From: Actinomycetes bacterium
GTDB taxonomy: Bacteria > Actinomycetota > Actinomycetes > Propionibacteriales > Propionibacteriaceae
Length of the DNA stretch: 30,436 bases
Direction of reading: 5' to 3'
Assembly (NCBI GenBank): GCA_023437345.1
Contig: JAEZGC010000279.1
Span: 1 to 30,436 of the forward strand
Under the pieces are notes generated by a model. It did no database searches. It saw nothing but the letters and a program-made list of their open reading frames with translations, and was not told the DNA's origin. This document shows positions 22,049 through 30,436 of the stretch, piece after piece. Both the position numbers and the translations under genes were made by a program. The number at the start of each line of letters is the position of its first letter. The first letter of the stretch is position 1.

Positions 22049-22078
22049 TAGGCTCGCGCCAGATCAGCGATGTGGAGG
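22049..22078 (+). promoter_or_regulatory. Possible -10 TAGGCT and ribosome-binding site GGAGG of acs
   Basis: TAGGCT (22049-22054) would start a transcript near 22061. GGAGG at 22074-22078 lies 3 nt before the ATG at 22082, which fixes that ATG as the start in preference to the in-frame ATG at 22070 that the site overlaps. Confidence 0.45.
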
Positions 22079-22081
22079 ATC

Positions 22082-23971
<1,890 letters not shown>

Positions 23972-23991
23972 GCGCACCGGCGGTGGCCTGC

Positions 23992-25206
23992 TCAGCGCCG
24001 CGCCAGCGGTGTGAGCACGGCCACGGCCGCGATCACCGGCAGCGCGAACAGCGCCAGCCCGCTGAAGCCGACCCAGCTCAGCGCACCGCCGGCCGCTACC
24101 GCACCGACAGCGCCCGCCAGGCTCATCGCGAAGTCGGTCCGGCCCTGGCGCTGGGTGCGGACGTCCTCGGCGGAGGCCTCGGTCAGCAGGGTCGAGCCGG
24201 CCACCGTGACGGCGCTCCAGCCCAGCCCGAGCAGCACGAGCGCGACAGTGACGGCTGCTGTGTTGTGCTCGGCGAGGGCGACTATCGCCACACAGCCGGC
24301 GAGGATGGCGCACCCGGCCAGGATCACCGGGCTGCGTCCCCCCCGGTCGGCCAGGACCCCCATCACCGGTGAGAGGGCGAACATGCCCAGCACGTGAAGG
24401 CTGATCGTGACGCCGACCACGGTCAGGGTGGCGCCGTGGTGCAGCAGGTGGATCGGCGTCATCGCCATGATCGCCACCATCACCATGTGGGCCCCCACTA
24501 TCGCCCCGGTGGCGTAGCCGGCGGCCACCGGACGGTCCTCGCGGGCGATCGGGGCGGCAGTGCCGGCGTCCCGCGCGGCAAGGACCACCCGTTGGGCGAG
24601 CAGCAGGGGATCGGGGCGCAGGCCGAGCAGGATCAGCGCGATGCCGAGGAGCTGGCCGACGATAGTGAAAAGGTAGGCGCCGGTCAGCGGCGGCATCCCG
24701 ACCTGGGCGCCCAGCAGCTCCCCGGGTCCGACCAGGTTCGGCCCCGCCACGGCACCGACAGTCGTCGCCCACACCACCACCGACAGGTCGCGCCCGCGGG
24801 TGGCGTCGGTGGCGAGGTCGGCGGCGGCGAACCGGGTCTGCAGGTTGGACGCCTGGCCGGCGCCGATGAGCAGGAACGCCGCCAGCAGGAGGGGGAACGA
24901 GCCGCCGCGCACCGCGAGGATGACCAGGGCGACGCCGACCAGCGCCACCCCGAGGCCGAGCGTGAGCGAGGGTCGCCGGCCGCGGCGCCGCGCGAGCGCT
25001 GCCAGCGGGATGGCTGTGGCGGCGGTGCCCAGGGTGATGGCTGCTGTCGCCCAGCCGGACAGCGCGTCGTTGCCCGACACCCGGGCGGCCAGGACGGCGC
25101 CCAGCGAGATGGTGGCGCCGAAGCTGATCCCGCCGAGCACCTGCCCGCCCGCCAGGACGGCTATCGTGCGGCGCTGGACGGCGGCGAGTTCGGGCAGGAC
25201 TGTCAC
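23992..25206 (-). CDS. MFS transporter downstream of xseB
   Basis: A 404-residue membrane protein with about twelve predicted helices. The N-terminal half has GGQVLGGISFGATISLGAVLAARVSG, and ARRRGRRPSLTLGLGVAL as the loop 2-3 basic motif. The second half carries the matching loop MGVLADRGGRSPVILAGCA. This is an MFS exporter-like layout of unknown substrate. The GTG at 25206 is chosen because it lies 7 nt after the xseB stop and because the open frame upstream overlaps xseB with arginine-rich, unrelated sequence. It probably shares the xseA-xseB transcript, although a functional link to exonuclease VII is not apparent. The 20-bp gap to acs has no terminator. Confidence 0.86.
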   Translation of the reverse strand: MTVLPELAAVQRRTIAVLAGGQVLGGISFGATISLGAVLAARVSGNDALSGWATAAITLGTAATAIPLAALARRRGRRPSLTLGLGVALVGVALVILAVRGGSFPLLLAAFLLIGAGQASNLQTRFAAADLATDATRGRDLSVVVWATTVGAVAGPNLVGPGELLGAQVGMPPLTGAYLFTIVGQLLGIALILLGLRPDPLLLAQRVVLAARDAGTAAPIAREDRPVAAGYATGAIVGAHMVMVAIMAMTPIHLLHHGATLTVVGVTISLHVLGMFALSPVMGVLADRGGRSPVILAGCAILAGCVAIVALAEHNTAAVTVALVLLGLGWSAVTVAGSTLLTEASAEDVRTQRQGRTDFAMSLAGAVGAVAAGGALSWVGFSGLALFALPVIAAVAVLTPLARR

Positions 25207-25213
25207 GCGCGGC

Positions 25214-25411
25214 CTACTCGGGGGTGGCCCGCGCCGCTTCGATGGTCGCCCGGGCGCCCTCCAGCCACTGCGTGCAGATGGCGGCGAGCTGCTCGCCGCG
25301 TTCCCACAGCGCCATCGACTCACTCAGCGGCACGTCCCCGGATTCCAGCTGCTGCACTATCGCCAGCAGCTGGTCGCGGGCCTGCTCGTAGCTGGGGGTT
25401 TCCTCGGTCAT
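25214..25411 (-). CDS. xseB: Exodeoxyribonuclease VII small subunit
   Basis: A 65-residue all-helical protein. SYEQARDQLLAIVQQLESGDVPLSESMALWERGEQLAAICTQWLEGARATIE is the complete XseB signature: two helices separated by the conserved GDxPLxESxxLWERGE turn. Several XseB copies wrap around the XseA helical arm in the active exonuclease VII complex. Its ATG overlaps the xseA stop (ATGA) and AGGAGG lies 5 nt before it, giving coupled translation with a strong site that would favour the excess of small subunit. Confidence 0.95.
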   Translation of the reverse strand: MTEETPSYEQARDQLLAIVQQLESGDVPLSESMALWERGEQLAAICTQWLEGARATIEAARATPE

Positions 25412-26622
25412 CCGACCTCCTGGACTGATGTGACGTCGACGCCGATCCGGCCGTCGACGAACTGGACGGTGAGCGACTCCCCGGCCGCGGTCTGGGCGGC
25501 CTCCGAGATGGTCTCGGAGTCCCGCGAGACTATGGCGTAGCCGCGTTGCAGGGTGGCCCTAGGCGACATCGCCCGCACCCTGCTGATCAGGTGGTCGACC
25601 TGGCGGGACTCCTCGCGCAGCGTCGCGCCGACCGCCCGTCGCAGCCTGCCCCGCAGTACCGAGACCCGCTCCAGGTGGGCGGCGATCGGCGCCGCCGGGT
25701 CACGCAGCACCGGCCGGGAGCGCAGTTCGGACAGCCGGCGCTCCTCGTGGGAGAGCCGGCCAAGGATCGCCTGCCGGATCCGGGCGCTGGTCTGGGCGAC
25801 CCCGGCGAGTTCGGTAGCGACATCGGGCACCACCCGCTTGGCAGCGTCGGTGGGGGTGGAGGCACGCAGGTCGGCCACCAGGTCGAGGATCGGGGTGTCG
25901 GTCTCGTGGCCGATAGCCGAGACCACTGGCGTCCGCATGGCGAAGACCGCCCGAACCAGCGCCTCGTCGCTGAACGGCAGCAGGTCCTCCAGCGAGCCGC
26001 CGCCGCGCGCGACGATGATCACGTCGACGTCGCGATGGCGTTCGAGGTCGGCCAGCGCCGCCATCAGTTGCGTGACGGCGGATGGCCCCTGCACCGTCGC
26101 GTGCCGGACCTCGAAGCGGGCGGCCGGCCAGCGCCGCGCCACGTTGTCGAGGACGTCGCGCTCGGCCGCGCTGCCCGCCCCGGTGACGAGTCCGATCCGG
26201 CGGGGAAGGAAGGGCAGGCGGCGCTTGCGTTCGGCGCTGAACAGGCCCTCGGCCTGCAGCATCCGCTTGCGCTGCTCGATGGCGGCGAGCAGGCGTCCCT
26301 CCCCGGTGGGGCGCAGTTCGCGACACTCGAACGTGAGCTGGCCCGACCCCATCCAGACCGTGGGCTTCACCCACGCCGCGACCACGGTGCCCTCGGTCAG
26401 TGGGCCGGCGGCGTCCAGCACGGCGGTCGAGGTGGAGAGCCGCACCGACACCTCGGCCACCGTGTCGCGCAGGGTGAGGAACTGGGTGGCGCCGGCCCGT
26501 CGCTTGATCTCGATGAGCTGGCCCTGCACCCAGACGGGGCCGAGGCGCTCCACCCAGTCCTTGGTGAGCCGGACCACCTCCCGCAGCGGTTGCGGGGAGT
26601 CCGGCGAGTTCGGCAGCGGCAC
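25408..26622 (-). CDS. xseA: Exodeoxyribonuclease VII large subunit
   Basis: Catalytic subunit of exonuclease VII, which degrades single-stranded DNA from both ends in repair. The 404-residue product has an N-terminal OB fold (about 20-105, with WVQGQLIEIKRRAG and GQLTFECRELRPTGEGRL). The catalytic domain contains IGLVTGAGSAAERDVLDN, IIVARGGGSLEDLLPFSDEALVRAVF (RGGGS 206-210) and VVSAIGHETDTPILDLVAD (235-250). The long helical region after residue 260 is where XseB docks, and the C-terminus has LQRGYAIVSR. GTG 26622 follows TAGGCT by 6 nt and lacks a Shine-Dalgarno sequence. It is divergent from ispH, as in M. tuberculosis. Confidence 0.95.
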   Translation of the reverse strand: MPLPNSPDSPQPLREVVRLTKDWVERLGPVWVQGQLIEIKRRAGATQFLTLRDTVAEVSVRLSTSTAVLDAAGPLTEGTVVAAWVKPTVWMGSGQLTFECRELRPTGEGRLLAAIEQRKRMLQAEGLFSAERKRRLPFLPRRIGLVTGAGSAAERDVLDNVARRWPAARFEVRHATVQGPSAVTQLMAALADLERHRDVDVIIVARGGGSLEDLLPFSDEALVRAVFAMRTPVVSAIGHETDTPILDLVADLRASTPTDAAKRVVPDVATELAGVAQTSARIRQAILGRLSHEERRLSELRSRPVLRDPAAPIAAHLERVSVLRGRLRRAVGATLREESRQVDHLISRVRAMSPRATLQRGYAIVSRDSETISEAAQTAAGESLTVQFVDGRIGVDVTSVQEVG

Positions 26623-26628
26623 GCGCTC

Positions 26629-26634
26629 AGCCTA
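26629..26634 (-). promoter_or_regulatory. -10 hexamer TAGGCT of xseA
   Basis: TAGGCT on the minus strand is followed by 6 bases and the GTG of xseA. The same hexamer precedes ung and greA. The rest of the gap up to ispH holds no convincing gene. Confidence 0.5.
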
Positions 26635-26797
26635 AGGGGTGCACCAGACAGCCGGCCCGGGCCGCCGCCTCCCGCACAATCCCGTCCACAGCGCCTTCAT
26701 GGCTGCAGATACGCCTCGTAGGGCCTGCGGGAACCGGATTCTGCGGGGCGCAGGGGCGGCGGGACGGGCCGGCTCAGGGTCTGCCGGGGCCGCCAAC

Positions 26798-26803
26798 TAA
26801 GCT
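26798..26803 (+). promoter_or_regulatory. -10 hexamer TAAGCT of ispH
   Basis: TAAGCT is followed by GGGGGC and the ATG at 26810. The G-run is too close to the ATG to be a ribosome-binding site, so a leaderless start is likely. Confidence 0.5.
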
Positions 26804-26809
26804 GGGGGC

Positions 26810-27775
26810 ATGGAATCCACCAAGCGGGTTGTGCTCGCCGCGCCCCGGGGCTACTGCGCCGGCGTCGACCGGGCGGTGGTGACCGTCGAGAAGGCTCTCG
26901 ACCTTTACGGCCCGCCGGTCTACGTCCGCAAGCAGATAGTGCACAACCGGCACGTCGTGGAAGACCTCGAGGCCCGCGGCGCCATTTTCGTCGAGGAGCT
27001 CGACGAGGTGCCGGTCGGCGCCACCGTGGTGTTCTCCGCCCACGGCGTGTCGCCGGCGGTGCACGCCGAGGCGGCAGCCCGCGGCCTGAAGACCATCGAC
27101 GCGACCTGCCCGCTGGTGACCAAGGTTCACAACGAGGCCCGCAGGTTCGCCGGACAGGGGATGCCGATCCTGCTGATCGGCCACGCCGGCCACGAGGAGG
27201 TCGAGGGCACCACCGGTGAGGCGCCGGAGCACATCACGCTCGTCCAGCACCCCGACGACGTCCCCGGCGTCGCGCTCGACCCGCAGGCGAAGGTGGCGTG
27301 GCTGAGCCAGACCACGCTGAGCGTGGACGAGACCTGGGAGACCGTCACCCGGCTGCGGGAGCGGTTCCCTAACCTTGTCGATCCGCCGAGCGACGACATC
27401 TGCTACGCCACGCAGAACCGGCAGTCGGCGGTCAAGCAGATCGCCGCCACAGCCGACCTGGTGATCGTGGTGGGCTCGCAGAACTCGTCGAACTCGGTCC
27501 GGCTTGTGGAGGTGGCGCTGGAGGCCGGCGCCAAGGCGTCCTACCGGGTGGACAACGCCTCCGAGGTGGATCCGGCCTGGTTGGAGGGGGTGTCGAGCGT
27601 CGGGGTCACCTCCGGGGCGTCCGTGCCCGACGAGCTGGTCCAGGGCGTCGTGGCGCTGCTGGAGCAGCACGGCTTCCCCGCCGCGGTCGAGGAGCGGCTG
27701 ACCGAGGAGAACCTCGTCTTCGCCCTGCCGCCGGAACTGCGCAAGGACCTGCGGCGGGCGGCGGGCGGCGACTGA
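26810..27775 (+). CDS. ispH: 4-hydroxy-3-methylbut-2-enyl diphosphate reductase
   Basis: Last enzyme of the MEP isoprenoid pathway: an iron-sulfur enzyme that reduces HMBPP to IPP and DMAPP. The 321-residue product has the three cluster cysteines Cys16 (PRGYCAGVDRA), Cys100 (IDATCPLVTKVH) and Cys198 (DDICYATQNRQ). It also has the substrate-binding histidines His46 (QIVHNRHVV), His78 (FSAHGVS) and His128 (IGHAGHEEVEGTTGE) with Glu130, and the diphosphate-binding VVGSQNSSNSVRLVEVA and VGVTSGASVPDELV. It is complete and normal in length. Its stop codon abuts the stop of the converging ilvA gene. It supplies the substrates used by the cis-prenyltransferase at 14031-14840. Confidence 0.97.
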   Translation: MESTKRVVLAAPRGYCAGVDRAVVTVEKALDLYGPPVYVRKQIVHNRHVVEDLEARGAIFVEELDEVPVGATVVFSAHGVSPAVHAEAAARGLKTIDATCPLVTKVHNEARRFAGQGMPILLIGHAGHEEVEGTTGEAPEHITLVQHPDDVPGVALDPQAKVAWLSQTTLSVDETWETVTRLRERFPNLVDPPSDDICYATQNRQSAVKQIAATADLVIVVGSQNSSNSVRLVEVALEAGAKASYRVDNASEVDPAWLEGVSSVGVTSGASVPDELVQGVVALLEQHGFPAAVEERLTEENLVFALPPELRKDLRRAAGGD

Positions 27776-29035
27776 TCAGGGAGCGACCAGGAACCTGTAG
27801 GACGGGCTTCCCGGATCGATCGGCTCGACCCGCATCGGGCTCTCGGCCATCCGCGCGAGCAGCGCGGGCAGGGTGGCCGGGTCGCCGAGTTCGATGCCGA
27901 CCAGGGCCGGCCCGGTCTCCCGGTTCGAGCGCTTCACGTACTCGAACAGCGTGATGTCGTCGTCGGGGCCGAGCACCTCGTCGAGGAAGCGGCGCAGCGC
28001 GCCGGGCTCCTGGGGGAAATTCACCAGGAAGTAGTGCTTGCGGCCCTCGTAGACCAGCGCGCGCTCGACGATCTCGGCGTACCGGGAGACATCGTTGTTG
28101 CCGCCGGACACCACGGCGACCACCACCTGGCCCGGCTGGGGCTGGAAGATGCCGAGGCTGGCCGTCGCCAACGCCCCGGCCGGCTCGGCGATGATCCCCT
28201 CGGTCTGGTACAGCTGCAGCATCTCGCTGCAGATCCGGCCTTCAGGGACCGAGTACATGGCCGGACGGTGCTGTGCCGCGATCCGGTAGGTGAGGTCGCC
28301 GGCCCGCCGGACCGCTGCGCCGTCCACGAAGGTGTCGACCTGGGGCAGGTCACGGGGCCCGCCGGCATCGAGGGCGACGGCCAGCGTGGGGGAGCCGGCA
28401 GGCTCCACCCCGACCACCTTGGTCGCCGGGTGGTTCTCGGCCAGCCAGGTCAGGCAGCCGGCGAGCATCCCGCCGCCGCCGACCGGCAGCACCAGCACAT
28501 CGGGCGCCGACCCGAACTGTTCGACTATCTCCCGGGCGAGCGTGCCCTGGCCGGCGACCGTGCGGGGGTCGTCGAAGGCGGGGACGATGATCGCGCCTCG
28601 GGTCTCTGCGTCAGCCCGGGCGGCGGCGGCCGCCTCGTCGTAGGTGTCACCGGTGACCACGAGCCGGACCCGACCGTCACCCAGCCCGATCATCCGCTCC
28701 CGCTTCTGGCGCGGGGTGGTGGAGGGCACATAGATGCTGGCGTCGATGCCCAGCCGGGCACACGCGAAGGCGACCCCCTGGCCGTGGTTGCCGGCGGAGG
28801 CGCACACCACCCCGGCGGCCCGCTCGGCCTGCGACAGCTGCGCGATCAGGTTGTAGGCGCCCCGGATCTTGTAGGACCGCACCGGCTGGAGGTCCTCCCG
28901 CTTCACCCACACGTACGCCCCGGTGAGCTGGCTGAGCCGGTCGTTGAACTGCAGCGGCGTGACGACCGACACCCCCGCCAACCGATCGGCTGCCTCGTCG
29001 ATGCTCGCCGCGTCCACCAGTGCGCTGTCAGTCAC
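27776..29035 (-). CDS. ilvA: Threonine dehydratase (threonine ammonia-lyase), biosynthetic type
   Basis: Converts threonine to 2-oxobutyrate, the first step to isoleucine. The 419-residue product has the PLP site VRSYKIRGAYN (Lys56), CASAGNHGQGVAFAC, the phosphate-binding loop LPVGGGGMLAG and AVVSGGNND. One C-terminal ACT-like regulatory domain follows (about 335-419, beginning HYFLVNFPQEPGALRRFLDEVLGPDDDITLFEYVKRSNRETG). A single domain is typical of the shorter Corynebacterium-type enzyme that is inhibited by isoleucine. The true start is GTG 29035, 6 nt after CACAAT; the frame is open back to 29542 but that part is an out-of-frame reading of rmuC. Its stop touches the ispH stop. Confidence 0.93.
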   Translation of the reverse strand: MTDSALVDAASIDEAADRLAGVSVVTPLQFNDRLSQLTGAYVWVKREDLQPVRSYKIRGAYNLIAQLSQAERAAGVVCASAGNHGQGVAFACARLGIDASIYVPSTTPRQKRERMIGLGDGRVRLVVTGDTYDEAAAAARADAETRGAIIVPAFDDPRTVAGQGTLAREIVEQFGSAPDVLVLPVGGGGMLAGCLTWLAENHPATKVVGVEPAGSPTLAVALDAGGPRDLPQVDTFVDGAAVRRAGDLTYRIAAQHRPAMYSVPEGRICSEMLQLYQTEGIIAEPAGALATASLGIFQPQPGQVVVAVVSGGNNDVSRYAEIVERALVYEGRKHYFLVNFPQEPGALRRFLDEVLGPDDDITLFEYVKRSNRETGPALVGIELGDPATLPALLARMAESPMRVEPIDPGSPSYRFLVAP

Positions 29036-29041
29036 ACCGGC

Positions 29042-29047
29042 ATTGTG
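29042..29047 (-). promoter_or_regulatory. -10 hexamer CACAAT of ilvA
   Basis: CACAAT on the minus strand is followed by 6 bases and the GTG at 29035, with no Shine-Dalgarno sequence. It lies in the 83-bp gap after rmuC. The same hexamer precedes mca. Confidence 0.45.
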
Positions 29048-29118
29048 CACCGGCCGTGTCGTCGGGCGCCCCATCGGCACGGCCGCGGGACGGGCCGCCC
29101 CCGATCGGCCGGGCCGGG

Positions 29119-30436
29119 TCAGGCGGTCCCGAACCCGGGCAGCGCGGACGGTCGGCCGCCGCCGGTCAGTCCTTCCAGCTCGGCGAGGTCTGGCTCGCGT
29201 CCCGGTAGCAGGTCGAGTTCGGCGCGGTCGCGCCCGATCATCGCCGGCACGCCCGCTGCGTCCTCGGTCAGCTCGGGGGCGGTCAGCGGACGGACGGCGG
29301 CCTCGCTCGGCGCGGCGGTGCCGAGTTCGGCGTCGACCACCTTGAGGTCCTTGAGCTTGCGGGCGGTCACGAACACCCGCCCCTCCAGCGAGCCGACCGC
29401 CGAGTTGTACGACTTCACGGCTGTGGTCAGCGAGCGGCCCACCCCGTCGAAGAGGCTGCCGAGCTTGGCAAGCCGGTCGTACAGCTCGCGGGCCAGCAGC
29501 TGGACGTCCTTGGCCGAGTCGGCCAGCGCCGCCTGCTTCCACGAGTAGGCGATAGTCCTCAGGCTGGCGATCAGCGTCGACGGCGTCGCGATCACGATGC
29601 CACGGGAAAGGGAGTACTCGTGCAGGTCGGGCAGCTGGCCGCAGGCCTCCGACAGCAGCGCCTCGCTGGGCAGGAACATCACCACGAAGTCGGGAGTGGC
29701 GCCGTCGACCTTGTAGTAGTCCTTCTTCGACAGCAGGTCGACGTGGTCCTTCACGTTCTTGGCGAAGTGCCGCAGGTGGGAGTCACGGGACTGGTCGTCA
29801 GCGGCCTCGTGGGCGTCGAGGAACGACGCCAGCGGCACCTTGGAGTCGACGTAGATGAACTTGCCCTCGGCCAGGGTCACCTTGACGTCGGGGCGGATCG
29901 TGGTGCCGGCGGTGGTGCGAGAGGTCTCCTGCTCGACGAAGTCGCAGTGTTCGAGCATCCCGGTGATCTCAAGGATCCGCCTCAGCTGCAGTTCACCCCA
30001 GGAGCCGCGAACCTGCGGCTTGCGCAGCGCCGTCACCAGCGAGCTGGTCTCGCGGCGGAGTTGCTCGCCGGTCAGCTGGACTGCCTTGACCTGCTCGGTG
30101 AGGGTGGAGGAGAGCTCGACCCGGCCCTTCTCAACCTCGGAGAGGCGGGTGTTGAACCGTTCGAGGCTCTCGCGGACCGGCGTGAGCAGGGCGTCGGCCT
30201 GCTTCTGGCGCTGGTCTGCGGCGGCGTCGGCCTGCTTGGTCTGGCTGGCGAGGATCTCGGCGGACAGCGCCTTGAACTGGGCGGTCAGCTGCTCGCGGTC
30301 GGCGGCGATCTCCTCGGCCCGCTGGACCGCCGCGTCGCGCTGGGCCTGCGCGGCGCTGGTCGCCGACCGGGCGTCGGACAGCGCGGCGACGGCGTCGGCT
30401 CGCTCCGTCCTCGCCTCGGCGGCCTCCTGCCTGGCG
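29119..30436 (-). CDS. rmuC: DNA recombination protein RmuC, N-terminus outside window
   Basis: The frame is open to the window edge, so the start lies beyond 30436; at least 438 codons are present. The visible N-terminal part (about 30100-30436) is an alanine-, glutamine- and glutamate-rich coiled coil with many ADA/ARE heptads, ending at LTPVRESLERFNTRLSEVE. The RmuC nuclease-like domain follows: LRKPQVRGSWGELQLRRILEITGM, RPDVKVTLAEGKFIYVDSKVPL, VDLLSKKDYY, FVVMFLPSEALLSEA, IATPSTLIASLRTIAYSWKQ and LGSLFDGVGRSL. RmuC limits inversions at short repeats and resembles PD-(D/E)XK nucleases. The C-terminal 60 residues are acidic and poorly conserved. An upstream in-frame ATG/GTG near 30036 is not the true start. 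Confidence 0.93.
   Translation of the reverse strand, partial: ARQEAAEARTERADAVAALSDARSATSAAQAQRDAAVQRAEEIAADREQLTAQFKALSAEILASQTKQADAAADQRQKQADALLTPVRESLERFNTRLSEVEKGRVELSSTLTEQVKAVQLTGEQLRRETSSLVTALRKPQVRGSWGELQLRRILEITGMLEHCDFVEQETSRTTAGTTIRPDVKVTLAEGKFIYVDSKVPLASFLDAHEAADDQSRDSHLRHFAKNVKDHVDLLSKKDYYKVDGATPDFVVMFLPSEALLSEACGQLPDLHEYSLSRGIVIATPSTLIASLRTIAYSWKQAALADSAKDVQLLARELYDRLAKLGSLFDGVGRSLTTAVKSYNSAVGSLEGRVFVTARKLKDLKVVDAELGTAAPSEAAVRPLTAPELTEDAAGVPAMIGRDRAELDLLPGREPDLAELEGLTGGGRPSALPGFGTA

Noticed and set aside
26699..26800. 33-codon plus-strand frame in the xseA-ispH gap
   Set aside because: No ribosome-binding site, alanine/glycine-rich, no predicted structure, and it ends in the ispH -10 hexamer. 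I see no gene in this gap.
29036..29542. N-terminal extension of ilvA by 169 codons
   Set aside because: The extra sequence overlaps rmuC in another frame and is arginine-rich; the IlvA protein is complete from GTG 29035, which also has the promoter hexamer.

Overview
The window is a compact, GC-rich chromosomal segment from an actinobacterium that makes mycothiol. The main evidence is Mca (mycothiol S-conjugate amidase), DUF4307 beside greA, an actinobacterial-type uracil-DNA glycosylase (GQDPYPTPGHAVGL), a PIN-PhoH protein, a short cis-prenyltransferase and an HxlR regulator with an SCP2-like tail. Gene order recalls two blocks of the Mycobacterium tuberculosis chromosome: greA-DUF4307-mca-small protein-DUF255-hemolysin III-Z-FPP synthase (around Rv1080c-Rv1086, with phoH2 at Rv1095) and xseB-xseA-ispH (around Rv1107c-Rv1110). 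A propionibacterial relative is my guess and is not proven. I see no rRNA, tRNA, CRISPR array, insertion sequence or prophage.

Layout. 1-1585: end of an SRPBCC protein, then ung-msrA on the minus strand. 1696-4159: an AI-2E family permease and a DUF4097-like/DUF2089 pair, plus strand. 4223-6801: minus-strand DUF4307, greA, crotonase and 3-hydroxyacyl-CoA dehydrogenase. 6918-10026: mca, a 52-residue membrane protein and a 675-residue DUF255 protein. 10064-11930: hemolysin III, an HxlR regulator and a VOC protein, minus strand. 12054-14840: an ABC-2 exporter pair and a cis-prenyltransferase. 14841-16418: a structured leader and PIN-PhoH. 16441-21180: a lysine-catabolic operon (lat, ALDH7 dehydrogenase, MFS transporter) with an adjacent Lrp regulator. 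21304-23971: a GNAT protein and acetyl-CoA synthetase. 23992-26622: xseA-xseB and an MFS transporter. 26810-30436: ispH, ilvA, and rmuC cut by the window end.

The genes are mostly housekeeping: DNA repair (ung, xseAB, rmuC), oxidative and thiol defence (msrA, mca), isoprenoid synthesis (ispH, cis-prenyltransferase), amino-acid metabolism (ilvA, lat and its dehydrogenase) and acyl-CoA metabolism (acs, crt, hbd). I did not find an obvious new multi-gene defence or biosynthetic system.

The most striking signal is regulatory. Fourteen genes have a -10-like hexamer (twelve TANNNT, two CACAAT) ending exactly 6 or 7 nt before the start codon and no Shine-Dalgarno sequence, which is the arrangement expected of leaderless mRNAs. 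Several intergenic gaps hold well-formed palindromes: a 12-bp inverted repeat before the hemolysin III gene, one inside the VOC-HxlR promoter, one before the DUF4097 gene, and a pair of phased repeats before lat. The leader in front of the PhoH gene is also structured and contains a short reading frame.
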